Assembly (NCBI RefSeq): GCF_022539665.2
Contig: NC_081332.1
Span: 4,727,803 to 4,791,802, forward strand
From: Daphnia carinata
Lineage: Eukaryota; Arthropoda; Branchiopoda; Diplostraca; Daphniidae
DNA: 64,000 nucleotides
Direction: 5' to 3'
In this document: positions 33,201 through 45,600 of the stretch, in pieces
How the letters are laid out: every line of letters starts with the position of its first letter
Numbering within the stretch: position 1 is the stretch's first letter
Position numbers and translations under genes: made by a program
Notes under the pieces: model-generated
Databases searched by the model: none
The model's input: the letters and a program-made list of their open reading frames with translations, nothing else
Told to the model about the DNA's origin: nothing

Positions 33201-35199
33201 CGCTGAGCCGCCTGCAATTAGTCCCGGTAGTTGTCGTCCCGTCAAAATAGTGAAGGAAAAACAAGCAATTAGCTTTGCGCGTGCTTTCCTCTCGCTCTGT
33301 TATTTATCAAACAGGTCGAGCATTTTTTTTTTCTCTCTCTATTGTTTTTAAATACCTGGCCACTGTTGATCAACAAAATCGACTCGTCCTTTATCACCTG
33401 TCCCGTTTCTTCCACCTGTTGTTGTTAAGGAAAAAGGTTGGGGGCAAAAACAAACAGTGGTAATTACATGTTTCTTTGCTATTCTCCTATTTAGGATGGA
33501 CAGGCAACTCAATCAACATGGTGAATGTTTCATGCGTACACAAATGACGGAAGGTTTCGATAATGAAGAGAAACGGACGAGACGGCGCATGCCTTGCACG
33601 TCAGGCGCTAGAGGAGAAGACAACGGACATAAAAAGAACGGCGAGTTGTGCTCGCCAACATCAGACATTAACGACTTGTGCATATCAATCGAACTAAACT
33701 GACCTCTTCGTTACTGAAATCGGCCTCCATTTCGCGATCGATTTCCGAAATGATTTCGTGAAGTGTTTGCTTGATGTTCTCCTGCTCGATTTCCCTGTTG
33801 TTGCTGGACGAGCCGGACAAATCACTAGCCTCAACTGGACGGCATTCAGAGCCGGAAGCGACTGTTTGGTCCGCCTCCGTCGACTGCGGCTCTTGGATGC
33901 TCAAATCCGCCTCGCTAGACTGTTGATGCTCCTGGGCCAGCTCCTCCTGCTGGTCGACATTGCCGACGCTCGTGTTTATTTCGGTGCCGCTGTCACCGTC
34001 GCCGCCGATTCCGGGCTCTTTCAAGTCTTCCGCCATCTCGATAGATGGCTCCATTTCGGTAGTGAATGCCTCGGCGCTCAACGACTGATCTTCTTCGACC
34101 AGCAGTTCTTCCGCCAGCAGTCGCTCCTCTTCGTCAAGCAGCGTCGATGGTGAGTGCAAAGCCTCTTCTGTTATGACCTCTTCACGCTGTCAAAATCATA
34201 CAGCGTCCAATGATTGTGTGCATGTGATATGACTTATATGAACACGGTTAAGAATTTGTTAAATGAGGACGTACCGAAACGGTGGAAGAAGATACGATTT
34301 CTTCTTCCATGCACACCGATTGTTCCATTGATTCATCCAGGCCGTTTTCCACTATCTGCTCGTTGATTTGCTTTTTTTTTTTAAATGTGATGACGTCATC
34401 CGAAATTTAAAGAAAACAAAGGCAAAATAGTTTAGATTAATAAAAATTTGCGATTCCCCCCTTCACCGTCGAAAGGGTAGCGTTACTATGGCAACATAAG
34501 GGCGATTCAATTTACGTGGGAGGATGTAGCCGTCACAGAAGAAGTTGTCGAACTGGTAATGACTGCCTCTTGCGAGATCGTATCCGAGATTCCCTCGTCA
34601 ACTTGCACATCGTCTGTTACCTACAATTTTTTTTTTTTTTTTTTTTTTTTTGGGGGGGTAAAAAAAAAAAAGAGTTAATAATAATACCGAAAAAGAAGAA
34701 CATGAATGTTAACTTGCGTTTCATTTGATTTGAAGTTGATAGGGGAAAAAAAAATGGGAGGCGTCATGAGCGAATAAAGAAACAAAAAATGGGATCAATG
34801 GCGAAATGGCGTGTCATGAAATGACTTTATTTTACGTGTCAATCCATCCGCAGGGCATTTACTGTTTATATAGCATGCGAACATCTAAGGATTTGTGTGT
34901 TGGTCTTCATGTCTGAACTTTTTTTTTTTTTGTTTCTCCTTTCTCTTCTTTTTTCTTTGTGTGTGTCTGGAATGCACAAATGTTCAGAGACCCATAAAAT
35001 GGTGATCGGCATTTGATGACTGTTTTGGCTATCATGTTGATGCTCTCTTTGGGCTGGCAGGGAACAACAAAAAAACAAAAGATAACAAGGCTAGGTAAAT
35101 CACCGTCATGAGCGTTTGCTGAACCAGCGTTGTCGACGACGACGAATAACTGCTGGACGTTGACGTCACCACCGTTGTCGAACTCTCCTCTCCGTCCAT
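27118..35199 (-). CDS. CG1674-like (SYNPO2-like): Synaptopodin-2-like (CG1674-type) actin/Z-disc protein, complete gene model
   Basis: Fourteen exons on the minus strand, 5' to 3': 35199-35104, 34620-34516, 34370-34275, 34186-33704, 33415-33356, 33211-33131, 30814-30709, 30585-30409, 29812-29691, 29576-29408, 29341-29154, 29066-28655, 28480-27335, 27269-27118. They total 3393 bases, a multiple of three, giving about 1130 residues. Family landmarks are GQSMYVKRRNRSSKWIHE, PNIGAQEIQFRAKSPLKLL, GKGAALFAKRKQKSEKWIVD, SPWEAALEDGTVDTAFQDL and a C-terminal YNTAPRGW, which I recognise from synaptopodin-2/myopodin proteins and Drosophila CG1674. Those proteins bind actin, alpha-actinin and filamin at Z-discs. 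The start ATG (35199-35197) has an in-frame TGA 9 bases upstream. No enzyme domain is present. The family call is from memory; the exon chain is well supported by phase. Confidence 0.75.
27335..28480 (-). CDS. Synaptopodin-like exon with Pro-rich region and Gln/Glu coiled coil
   Basis: The largest exon (382 residues). It begins VDALSAVDFATPN with Pro-rich segments such as VTMPPISV and LPPPIVRHEP, which may bind SH3/WW or EVH1 partners. About 120 residues of charged Gln/Glu/Lys/Arg repeats (built on units like QEELQRKQQEEQLRK, roughly residues 836-955) then form a probable coiled coil. A basic, Ser/Pro-rich tail follows. The QQ-rich part is encoded by CAA/CAG runs and is likely length-variable. 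Confidence 0.75.
28655..29341 (-). CDS. Synaptopodin-like exons with the FAKRKQ and SPWEAA motifs
   Basis: Exon 29341-29154 encodes AALFAKRKQKSEKWIVDENT and an Ala-rich helix (KVANAAAMAAAAVATGAV); exon 29066-28655 encodes DALSGPRLKLVKSPWEAAL, VDTAFQDLRANRLSG and NPYKPKAPKGWGNGPG. These match conserved blocks of synaptopodin-2. Introns 29067-29153 (87 bases) and 28481-28654 (174 bases) have normal splice sites, yet both are multiples of three with no stop, so a continuous frame runs through them. Confidence 0.75.
29408..29812 (-). CDS. Synaptopodin-like exons with the conserved NIGAQE core
   Basis: Exon 29812-29691 encodes an acidic Asp/His-rich linker ending MTFKIPNIGAQ. Exon 29576-29408 encodes EIQFRAKSPLKLLMNPKGQ and MHIEAPPLSPEICSSLVKDL, ending at HTPKGKG. 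The junction rebuilds the core motif continuously. This is the best conserved part of the protein by eye and probably an actin or alpha-actinin contact region, by family analogy. Confidence 0.75.
30409..30814 (-). CDS. Synaptopodin-like exons with SPETGRPIDL and KGQSMYVKRR
   Basis: Exon 30814-30709 encodes EGSGGAISPETGRPIDLQKI and FTPASDFSGDLTPRR. Exon 30585-30409 encodes RMYTSSSFYSAFHPSMEEQ, VELARQISHSLSADTNSTS and KGQSMYVKRRNRSSKWIHE. The motif order is that of invertebrate CG1674-type proteins. A donor GAC|GTGAGC and an acceptor TGCATAG bound the intron. Confidence 0.75.
31015..31164 (-). CDS. Candidate alternative first exon of the synaptopodin-like gene
   Basis: On the minus strand an ATG at 31164-31162 sits in a strong context (AACGAAAATGG). 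It opens MDDDYWPPSSNSTMASSVIS, continues through RRGFQPSDRHDPHKREL and reaches a donor TTG|GTACTA after exactly 50 codons. Phase 0 at that donor matches the phase-0 exon starting EGSGGAISPETG (30814). A transcript starting here would lack the acidic N-terminal half encoded by the six upstream exons. No core promoter is obvious, so this stays a candidate. Confidence 0.4.
31616..31655. repeat. T26-G14 homopolymer junction
   Basis: A T-run of 26 runs directly into a G-run of 14. Such junctions recur in the window (34627-34658, 41533-41561, 58063-58089, 58244-58265, and C-T versions at 60417-60436 and 61285-61315). Confidence 0.9.
33131..33415 (-). CDS. Two small synaptopodin-like exons
   Basis: Exon 33415-33356 (20 codons) encodes VEETGQVIKDESILLINSGQ. 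Exon 33211-33131 (27 codons) encodes AAQRKRSPPPVQPKKARPV and SVPANFLQ. Both are phase 0 at both ends, so each could be a cassette. The second carries a basic, Pro-rich stretch that may be a nuclear-localisation or SH3-binding motif; myopodins shuttle to the nucleus in the family. Confidence 0.7.
33704..34186 (-). CDS. Synaptopodin-like acidic exon (161 codons)
   Basis: A phase-0 exon encoding a very acidic Glu/Ser/Gln-rich segment (REEVITEEALHSPSTLLDEE to IDREMEADFSNEE). No fold is recognisable and the segment is probably disordered. Its acceptor (TTTTGACAG) and donor (GAG|GTCAGT) fit. A plus-strand frame across the same bases is its mirror and is not a gene. Confidence 0.7.
34275..35199 (-). 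CDS. Synaptopodin-like N-terminal exons with the presumed start codon
   Basis: Exons 35199-35104 (MDGEESSTTVVTSTSSSYSS...), 34620-34516 (VTDDVQVDEGISDTISQE...) and 34370-34275 (QINEQIVENGLDESMEQSVC...) are all phase 0 and Ser/Thr/Glu-rich. The ATG is preceded by GGTCAGTG, which could be either a splice acceptor with the UTR upstream or an arthropod initiator; in the first case a noncoding exon lies further right. An in-frame TGA just upstream limits N-terminal extension. These exons are the least certain part of the model because they lack conserved motifs. Confidence 0.55.
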
Positions 35200-37306
35200 C
35201 ACTGACCGTCACGGTAATCCGCACATGTGAAAACAGAACCCCCCCCCCGCCCACAAAAAAGAAAAGGAATCAAAATCGGTGATAAATGAAAACAACAGTA
35301 ACGAAAAAGAAAGAAAAAAAGCGATAAACTTGTTAGAATCCGCTGTAATTCTTTTGGCGTAGCCGAAGAATTCATAGCTTGAAATTGGCCTAAGGCCAAT
35401 CATTATGGAACGTCTTAAAGATGGTTGAGCTGCGATTGGCTTGGCGCTCGATCTGGCAGGTTCGCTATCAATCTAAATACGCGCTTTTTTGTTATGGCTG
35501 ACTCTTTTCGGCTGCTGGGAAAACTCGTCGTCTTGGAACATTCGAAAGAGAAAAATCCCAATTTTTATGGATATCCTGGTTTCGAATTTTTTTCTTTTTT
35601 TTTTTTTTTCTTTTGCCCTCTGTCTTTTCCAAGAAAAATTCGATCGCATCGTCGAGGTGGTCGTAAAAAGGTTGGAAAAGAAAAACGGATCTAATCATTC
35701 AATTTGCGGATTGGCTCGTTCTTGTCTCGTCTTGTTTTTTTTCTCGTCCCGACTGCATTGTTTTGCTGCTACTGCTCCATAGCAGACGTCCGTCTATTGA
35801 CGGTTATAATTTTAGCATCTCGTACAAGACCTCTGTCTTTGTCCGTTCATGACTCTCTCTCTCTCTCTCTCTCTCTCCCCCACTCCCCATCCATTTTCTT
35901 GGCTCTCCAATCTGCTGGAAAAGCCAATGTCGTTGATGACGTCCGTTTCCTCTCTTCTCATTAAAGGTTCATCTAGTAGTACGCTCGCTACACCACATCT
36001 ATGTGGCCCATACCCTTTTTTTTCTTTTTCTTTTTTAAACTATCCTCTACTTATGTTGAGACGCCCACGTCCGGCGGTTGGTCTACAAAGTGTTCCGGCC
36101 TCTTCTTCTTCTCCTTCTTCCGCTAACTCCCCTCTCCGCTGGACGAAGGCTGGGCATTACGAATATATTGTAGGCCTTGCGCCGTGGTGTATGTATACAT
36201 ATATAAAGGCAACTCAATCACGCGGAAGGAAAATCATGCACGACACAAAGGGACATCCTGGAGCAATTTTGATGTCAATAGATGTATATCAAGGAGGATT
36301 TTCGAAAGGGCGGAATAAGCGAGCAAGATAGATAACGTAATAAAATGTCTACGCCGGGACGTCACCAATGCTCTGGAGTTGATATTTTCTTTTTTTTTTT
36401 TTCTTTTCTTTTCTTTTAAATACGATATGCGTATACAAAGGGGTCGGGGGGAGGGTTGAGGGAGAAATAGGGAAAACAAGGCGATTGATTGATATTACCT
36501 CAGTTGTAATGAAATAAGGAAAACAGATCCAAAAAGGACGATCAAATAAATCAAATGCTTTTCCTGTTGAAGGTATTTGTTTTGATTGTTTTTTTTTTTG
36601 TTTGTTTCTTTTTGCTTTTTCTTCTTCTCCCCCTTTTATTTTGTAAAAGCGGAAGTGAAGAAAGTGGTTGGGGTGTCTTGAGGAAAAAGAAAAACTTTGG
36701 CGTTCAAAGTTCACTGAACCGCGCTACTATCGAAAAACTTTGCGTTGCGAGTCTTCTTTTCAGATTTTCATGTTCGTCACTGGTTGCAACAAAATTTTGA
36801 ATGTGTGAAAAGACGCGGATGTAAATGTCTCGCAAATTTCGATGAGTTTACAAGTCGAGGAGCCGTCCTTGTTGAAGGTGCAACCGGCACTGATTGGGCC
36901 CACTGTACACAGCATCTCTTCGTCGTCTTTTTTGTGTGTCTGTGTGTTTTGCTGGGCCAAATGCGAGGGGGGGGGGGTTGGCCGTCGAGGGTTTTTTATT
37001 TTGTTTTTTTCTTGTCTAGTAGTACGTAACAGCATAGCAGACACCAGGAAGCTAAAAAGGTGGTAGTAGTGGCAGTAGTATACGAGTCTAGTATAGACCA
37101 GCATAGAAGAAAAATGCTGGACAATCTAGAGCTGTGCAGACGCTTGCCAGATTGTCAGCCCCCCCCCCTCCCCCTTCTTCTTCTCCTCCACAACTCCTCC
37201 ATTTTTCTTTTTTCGCTGTGGGACCACCCCGCTCTTCTGTACCAAGTCAGGACGATAGAGGCAGAAAAAAGGCCAAGCCGGAAAGTTCTATTTTTATTAT
37301 AGGGTC

Positions 37307-37341
37307 CACACACACACACACACACACATACACACACACAC
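37307..37341. repeat. CA dinucleotide microsatellite
   Basis: About 17 CA units with one interruption (CATA), followed by GAGAGACAGACACAC. A simple-sequence repeat in noncoding DNA. Confidence 0.9.
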
Positions 37342-40300
37342 AGAGAGACAGACACACTGAGTGAGTTTTGGCAGAAAACAAGTTTTGGCCAGCTTATGCT
37401 AGAGACAGCAAGCGACATCTTATGCATTCAACTGCGAGATTGAATAATATACCCCATGAGATATCAAAGACAGTATGGTGATGAACTGAAAACTAATTCA
37501 ATCAGGCATTTTCGATCACCATTTAAAAAAAAAAATTTGAATTCATTTTTTTTTTTTTTTCATGGTAAAGAGTTTGTGCTTCGTCCATGCTTGGTTGATT
37601 TTTTCTTTTTTTTTCGGTTTTTGAAATTTTCATTTTCGTGCACCGTCGCCTAATTCGTTGCGATTCGTGATCGACAAGTGTCTGCTGATTTTTTTTTTTT
37701 TTTGTTTCATGGCGTGCGCTTTCCGTGTTTTTCTTGTTAGCGCTCGGAGGGGTATCTAACGCGAATGGGCGGGTATAGTTGAAGAAGCGAAAAAAGAAAA
37801 AAAAAAAAAAAAAGAAAAAAACGTGTGGGAAGGGGTTATTTCTGATTAGGACAGCAGCTCAGCAAAGCTCGACCAGGTCGTTGCGCTTGTGTAAATTTAT
37901 TTCGGGATGATTGGCGACTGGCCAGCCAGTTTCGTGTTCTTTTGTTTTGTTTGTTTTCGTTTTTTTTTTTTTTTCCCTCTTTGACAGCGAAAAACAGCGA
38001 TGATCCCGGAAGGAACCCGTCTTCCTTTTCGTTTTGCTTTTTCAGCGTCATAAATGAGAGAGAAGGGAGGGAGGGGGGCTTATGTATATTTTGCCAAAAT
38101 GCTTTCCTGTTCGCCATTTGGGTTACGATTTTCCCTGTAGGAAGTTGCCGACATGCATCCATCACTCGATCGCTTTAATAACATAGAAATGCTCGGGATT
38201 GGATAGAAACGTTGGGATAAAAAAACAAAAACAAAAAAAAAAAGATGCAGTGTAAGCAAATGTGTACAAAAGAGATTTTATTATTTTCTCGGGAAATGTG
38301 TAAAACGTGTCAGCGAAAATCGAATTTGACTGCCTCTTTTTTTTTTTTTTTTTGCTGCTGTTGCTCTTTTTTTTTCTTCTAAATTATGCCAAAAAAGTTG
38401 GCGGAGTTTTGCGTATCTAAATCTCATCATCAGATAAAATGTGCGTTCGTTACCTTTTTTTTTTTTCTTCTTCTTCCCCCGCTCAATAAGATTGATTGAT
38501 TCACGGTATCGCCTTTTGTTTGAATTGTACCACGGCGCAAATAAGAAAAGGAATTTGAATATCGGTAAAGCCAAAAAGCCTTTCACCATCTCGAAAATGA
38601 AGGGATTCTTTCAAATCATTCACCTAATGACGAACAGCAGCGCCAGCGAAAATGATCATGTAAGATGAGTTACCTTCCCAACGTGATTGATTTATCCCAT
38701 TCAATGCGCTTGTCTCTACTGGAGTGACCCTCATTGCAACGGGCTACTGTTAAGAAAAAAGAAAAAAAAATAGAAAAGAATCTAACAAAACGGGAGGAAT
38801 CTGGCCTACAGGCCTTTTTGTATTCATCATGTTTTCGTGGAGCTCCGCGTCCGGCAGCAAAACTTATTATTTTTTTTTTTATCACGTACAACCATTTCAA
38901 TCAATCCCGAAGGCCTTTTTTTTTTATTTAATATTTTTCTTCTTTATTATCCCGGTCAACAAACGACGAACTGATCTTGGCTACGGTAATTAAAACCGTA
39001 TACTTTTCTTAAAGGCTTTGGTTTGATGAGCTGGCACCTACACGCCAACTCATTCTGTCAAATGTGATTTCATTACGAACGGCACTGATGCAGCAGTTGA
39101 ATCTCCCGATTTGGTGCGACATGTCCCAACTTTGAGCCCGTAATTTATTTTTATTTATTTTTTTTTTTTTTTAAGATTACATTTTATTTTGACGAATCTT
39201 GGCAATGGCGTGATGATGATGGCATTGATAGCTTTCTGGTGGCCAACAATTCAGCGACGTTGCGGCCGGTTTCCATCTCGTTAGTATCGAAGAGAAAGAC
39301 GCTGCTGGCCAGTGACAGCGCATTGTCAAAAAGGCGATGGAATTGCTTTTTTTCTTTGATGAATCTCCATATTAATTTTGCTGCTGGCCTCTCTGCTCGT
39401 ACAGAATTAAAGAAAAAAAAAAAAAAAAGAAAAAAAGGGTCTTCTATCTCGTAGAGAAAAAAGGAGGAGAGATTTGCCTGGTGTGTAATAATAACAGGCG
39501 AGCATCAGACACGAGAAACTATGATGAGTCAGAACACGAGAAAACTGGTTTTTCTTCTTGCTCGTTCGGTTGGGATAAAGACGGCGAAAAAAAAAAAAAA
39601 AAAAAAGCCAACTAGGTGGCTGTGTGAAGGATTGTCTTTGAATCGAATAAAACATCCTTGTCTCGATCGTATCGATTACAATAGCCAAAGGTAGTTGAGT
39701 ACAAAACAATGGCATCTATCCGTTTCTTTTTTTTTTTTTTTTTGTTGTTGTTGTTGTTGTAGATGCGTTGGGGAATTTGTTTTTCTCTGGGTGTTATAGT
39801 GTGTGTCTGCGCGAGCTACGCAGAGTGTAAAGCCTTTTCTGTCTTGAGTGCAGTTGAAATGTCGGCCATCAGATTGAACGGGCAGATCGTGACGGACTGT
39901 TGGCTCCGCGACGAGTACTTTCAAAACTATTTTTTTTTTTTTATTCTTCTTATCGATTCCATCTTGAAAAAGAGAAGAACAAAAAAAAACAAAAAAAAAA
40001 CATGTCGACGCGTTTCATGTTGCAACTACCTGTTTCTAGCTTTTTTTTTTTTCTGTGTGTGTACTCTACGGTAGCGTAAACAACTCCCATCTACATCTAG
40101 ATCGTTTTGGGTGTACCGTGCATTATTACTGTTATTATTTTAATCATTTCCCCGTCGACAAAAAAAAAAACTAAATTCATCTACAAGGATAAATTGCAAA
40201 GAAGTTCGATTCGCTTTCGACCTACACGCGTTATTATGTTTGTATGAGAGTGGGACGCGTTCACGATGAATAGCTAATGCGATCGTTGGCGGTACAAATA

Positions 40301-40503
40301 TTCACTTTGTTATTACGTTCATCTGGCAAGAGAGAAAGAGAAAGAGAAAAAAAAACATTCAAATGATAGGGGGGAGGGAGGGAGGAATTTTCAATAGAAA
40401 ACTGGTGGGTCTTTTTCGGGCAGAGGGCAGCAGGTTAGACGTGTATGTAGTACACCGAGGGGCACCATAACAGGTCACGGCAATAAGAGAATCACTCACC
40501 AAG

Positions 40504-40506
<3 letters not shown>

Positions 40507-40534
<28 letters not shown>

Positions 40535-40613
40535 AGAGGAGGATGTTTAAATTGGCCGCATCTCAAAAACTTTGGTGTTATGCTAAAGTCTCTTGTGTGT
40601 GTGTGTGTGTGTG
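40507..40613. repeat. Inverted CA/GT microsatellite pair
   Basis: A (CA)13 run at 40507-40532 and a (GT)10 run at 40594-40613 lie on the same strand 61 bases apart. They are reverse complements, so a 20-bp hairpin stem is possible in single-stranded DNA or RNA. Confidence 0.8.
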
Positions 40614-41349
40614 ATGGCATTTCATGTGCATTTTTCTTGTTTTCAACTGTGGCTCGTGTCAAGTTCTTGTATTATGTTCCGCATTTTCGTTGTCTGATGC
40701 GCCGTGCAAAAGTCTCAAATAATACGCACGGTTGAAAACTTGAAAGCTTCAGATGAAAGGAATAAAACGAAAAGAATGAAGATGAGACCGCAAACATGTT
40801 GGAAAGTTTTTTTTTTTGTTTTTTGTTTTTTATTTTTGAGGGAGAAAATCATGGCCATTCCGACGCAACGGCTCGATTTCCATAACCTGACCAACCGAAT
40901 CTTTTGTTCTTCGGTTTGTTTTACTGGCTTTTCTCGCAACTTGTCTTTTGCTAATCGTTTTGTAACATCGAGTCTCTTCTTCTTCTTCTTCTTCTTCTTC
41001 TAAACGAAACAGGTCCCGTTTCTCGCTTTATTCAGCCAAAAACGTATCAGCGCTTTAATAATTCCTGCTTTTAATATTTGACCGCTTGAGTTAGTAGATG
41101 TCATTATTTAAAGACCTCCGAAGAATTCATTAGTTGGTCCTCGCCCCGCTCTTCTGCGAATGTCCCGCGCCCGCGCTCTAATGTCTTTCTCTTGTTGTTT
41201 GCTTTTCGCCGAACGCGTGATTGGAATTCACCAAAAATAAAATGTACGCTTGTCGGGCGGCAAAACGTTCGTCTCACTACACACGACATTTCGTAACTTT
41301 TCAAGTTTTAGATTGAACTCTTAAAATCCCCTACTCTTCTGGTGATTTT

Positions 41350-41387
<38 letters not shown>

Positions 41388-42598
41388 TTGTTGGGAAGGT
41401 TGATTTTCTCGAGCGACCCAATTACTCTGCCGCAATCCGGGTGGGTGGGTTAACAAGTGCTTTATGGCCGTGTCGAAAAGAAAAGGCAAGAAACCAAAAC
41501 AAACCTGCTGCTAGTGGTGCGTGGTGGAAAAGAAAAAAAAAAAAAAAAGGGGGGGGGGGGGTTCTTTTTTCTGTTGTTTCTCTTTCACTTGACGTCTGAA
41601 TTGCTTTGTTGTTTTTCTTTTTTTTTTCTTTTTTTGTGCACAGCCAGAATGATGATGATGATGATGAGGAAAACGATGACGTTCACCTGTTGGGTGTGTG
41701 CACAACGACGTGTTGAGTGCGCGTAGAATATTGCCGAGAAATGTAAGGGGAAAACTCGATTCGTTATGTTGGGTTTGTTTTTCTTTTGACGCACATGTCT
41801 CACTTTTCAGGGAAAAAAAAAAAAAGAGCTTGGAAAGTTTTCGCTTGTTTGCGTCAAAAATATTTCGCCCGTCGGCTATAAAACACTGAGCACTTGATAG
41901 TGTAAAACCCCCCTCTTTAAAAAGAATAAGACAAGCAAAATTTTTGAAAATCTCGAAAGATTTTCCTTTTGTTGTTTTTTTTTTTTTTTTTTTGTTTTTT
42001 TTTTTTTGGGACAGTAAAAAGCCACTCGGTGTGGCAACAGAGCAACACGTCATTTCGTCGCACATGAAGCTGTCACTCGCTTAGTTAATTTGCTCATGCG
42101 TGAACGCGCCAACCAAACGAAACTTAATCATATATGGTGGAGCGAAATTTCTCATATCCTTCGTTGTTTTCATTTCATTTTTTTTTTTTTTTTTTTTTTT
42201 AAATCCCTCTCTTACTCGTCCCATCCAACATGGATTTTATTTTGTCTTCCAGATTTTATCGTTCCGCCAATGCGCACGTAACAAAACAGTTTGCATCGAA
42301 CGCGATAAATGTGTTAGGAACATTGCTCGAATTTTTTAAATTTCTATCTAGTTCATTTTTCCTTGAAAAACAGTCGCGTGATCACACGCGAAACGGCCAC
42401 TCGGTCCCATTGTGCCGTCCGAGTTAAAAAAAAAAAAAAAAAAAAAAAAATTAATTCCGACATAAAACTGTAAAAAAAAAAAAATCCATTTCACGTAGAT
42501 GACGATAGAAAGAAGCCACACCCATCGCGAGCTCTGCCGAAGAGCAAACAATAACAACAGTGCGAAACGGGCACTCCGTCGACGCTCCACCACTCGTT

Positions 42599-42633
<35 letters not shown>

Positions 42634-45600
42634 TTGTTGTTGTTTCCCTGCAGCAGCTAGCGACCGGCCAGCAGCAATTACCACTCGTCTGTGAAGACTT
42701 TCTATTAGCTCACTGGCAGAGACCACGCGCCCGTGCAAAGCACTGCAGACTATCATTCGGGATCGTGTAGTCAGCGGGAGCGGTTGCTTTTGTTGTTGTT
42801 GTCTATCCCTCCTCTTTTCAGTGAGTCTGTGTGTGTGTATCTGTAGAGGGAAAAGGAAAAAAAAAAAAAAAAAACTGGTCTTTATTGTGACGCGCAAAAA
42901 GGTCCTCCCCGTGCCGCCCCGTTGTGCGTTTGACTAGTCAGGTTCATACCTGTCACTGTTATTATAACAGATCTCGTGAAGTAAAAACAGCATCAACAGT
43001 TGAAGCCTTTTTTTTTTTTTTTTTTTTTTTTTAATTTTTTTTTTTTTTATTTCTGCTTTTGTTTTTAGCCTTTGGGAGAATTTTTTGTTCTTCATTACCG
43101 AAGTTTTTGAAGAAGAAGAATTTATTTATTTTTTGGCTATCATCATTCTTATTTCACTATATTCATAAGAAGTGTACATGTGTGTGTGTGCTACCCACAT
43201 TGGTCGACGGCTGTCGGTCAGTCAGTGTCAGCTTCGACCAAATTCGTCGACACCTTTTCTATTAGAGGGGAAAAACGCACGAGTCAAACAGCTGGGAAAA
43301 AAAAAAGGCCGGCCGGCCAAAAGGAGCCACCAGTCAAACAGTGAAGAAATCAATCTTCAATTCATCAGGTATAAGAAAACGAGAAAAAAAAAAAAACGAG
43401 TTGAAGAATTTTATTTATTTGAAATTTTTTTTTTTTGTTTCTCGTTTTGTTGGGAAATATTTGTCCCTTTTTTTCTTCTATTTTCACTGACGTTTGGACG
43501 TGCGCAATTTTGTCACGCTCCGACTCTCCCCTTCGTTTGCGGCAGTGAGGGACATGCCCGGCAGGAAATGCCAGGCGTTTCGATTTTTTTTTTGCATTTG
43601 TTTCCCTTCGTCACTTTTTTTTTTTTTTTTTTTTTTTTTTGTCTTCTGAATTTTTATTTCTTTGAAACACGAAAATGCATTCGCTTTTTTTTTTAAATTT
43701 ATTCCAATGCGAGTCCGATATAGGTTATTACATATTGCGAACGGTCCCATATATGTATGAAATCAGCGTCCTTGATTTTTAAATTTCGATCAATCGAATC
43801 AGTAACGGGAATCAAAAATAGCTTTGCAAGAAAGTGAGCCCTTCCCGCTTTGAAAAACAAAAATAACTCGAGACAATAACAACAGCAACACACAGGAAGG
43901 CTAAATTCCGCACATAAATATAAATAAATCAAAAGAAAACTAAACAACATTTTGTCGACGGTTTCAAGTTCTCTCTTTTTGTTTTGGTTTTGATGTCGGA
44001 GATTTATTGACTATGGGGTTCACATGTTTTATGATCGCCCTCAGCAATGATGGCGACCGCTATTCCTCCCCCTTGCCTTTTTTTTTTTTTTTTTCCATAC
44101 CTATTCTAGTTTCAAGTATCTTACGATTTGCCCCAATGCTTCACTGGGAAAACAACAAAGCAAAACTTTCACGAAGAAAAAAAAAAGGAGGGGGGGGGGA
44201 TCGCAACTGCAATTACACATTGCGGAGACAGCTGAGCGCGCGTCGGAAAAGCGTATCAAGGGAGGGAGACGCACGGTAATTACGTACACGCCAATAAGAT
44301 TGTAGAACACACGAATAAGAATGGCCATCAAGGATTTTTTTTTTTTCTTTTTTTTTTTTTTGTTCAAGGAAAAAGTGAAACAAAAACTAAAATCGAACTC
44401 GAAATAGAATTTCACCATGGAAAGTCATAGACACACATACAAAGAACGATTGTAACCGATTGCTCGAGCGCTTTAACTACAACCGCTCTCTCTCTCTCTC
44501 TCTCTCTCTCCCCCTCTTTCGTTCACTCTCCCCGAAATGTTGCGGTTGACTTTCCCATCCAGACCCATCCGGCCATCATCGTATAAGTATCACGGGCCCA
44601 TCGTCTGCTAAATATTTTTTTTTTTTTCCTTGTACAAAAAAAAACACAAAAATTTGAAGAAGAAAAAAAAAAGAATGAAATTAAATGTTAAAGCTCGTGC
44701 AAGAGCCTGAGGATCTTTTTTTTTTTTCATTTCTTTATATTGCCTATAATAGATATTTAAGACCCACCCAAGAAAAAAAAAAATCCATTCAATCGGAAAT
44801 GTCTTTTAGACCGCCAACTGGGCCGATGGCGCAACCTCTTTTCCTGCTGAACTAAATGACCAATAGGCACGAATGTTAATAATATCTGATTTTTTTTTTT
44901 TTTTTTTGGATCTAATTCAATATTTTTTAACCGCCTGACCAGTTTGAACCAGCTGATTATTTAAAGAAAAAACGGCTGTCGTTGTAAATCTTACGAACGG
45001 CCGGGAGCGTGACCGACACTTTAAAAAAAAAAAAAAGGAAAAATCAAAAAATGTCGTAGGATGTAAAATTTTATTTTATTTTGCGGTTAAATGATGTCAT
45101 ATGCTGTTTCCTGAAATGGACGTTTTTACCTGTCCAAGTGGATGATGTCGAAAAACAAGTTGAACAAATGATTTTCCTTTTTTTTTCTTCTTCTTCTTCT
45201 TCTTCCCTCCACTTTGAAAGCTGACGTGATGGCCGGCGTTCTCCATAGCCCTACTTATCTGTCGTGCGCAAACAGATGCAAACTTATTGCTCCATAATGG
45301 TGGGGCCCTCGTCGTCGTGAGCGCCGTGAAAACTTTCATCCCAATCGCGTTTTCCATCCCCAATTTTACCGCTTTTGAAAACATTTACCTTCTAAAAGAC
45401 ACGAGAAAAACAAACAATCCGCTTTTTATTTTTTCAATTATTGAGATCAATTTCCTTCTAAGAATAAACACACCATTGAGCTTTGTTTAATTGACGACTC
45501 TATGGTTTATCAGCGTGAGCAGTCGGTCCCCCCCTCTCTTCCACCGAACCTGATTACAAGGACTTGTTTTTCGTGTGTCTTTTTTTTTCTTTTCTCGAGC

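Noticed and set aside
33758-34153. A plus-strand frame of 131 codons
   Set aside because: It is the mirror of the acidic synaptopodin-like exon on the minus strand, which fits the exon chain by phase.
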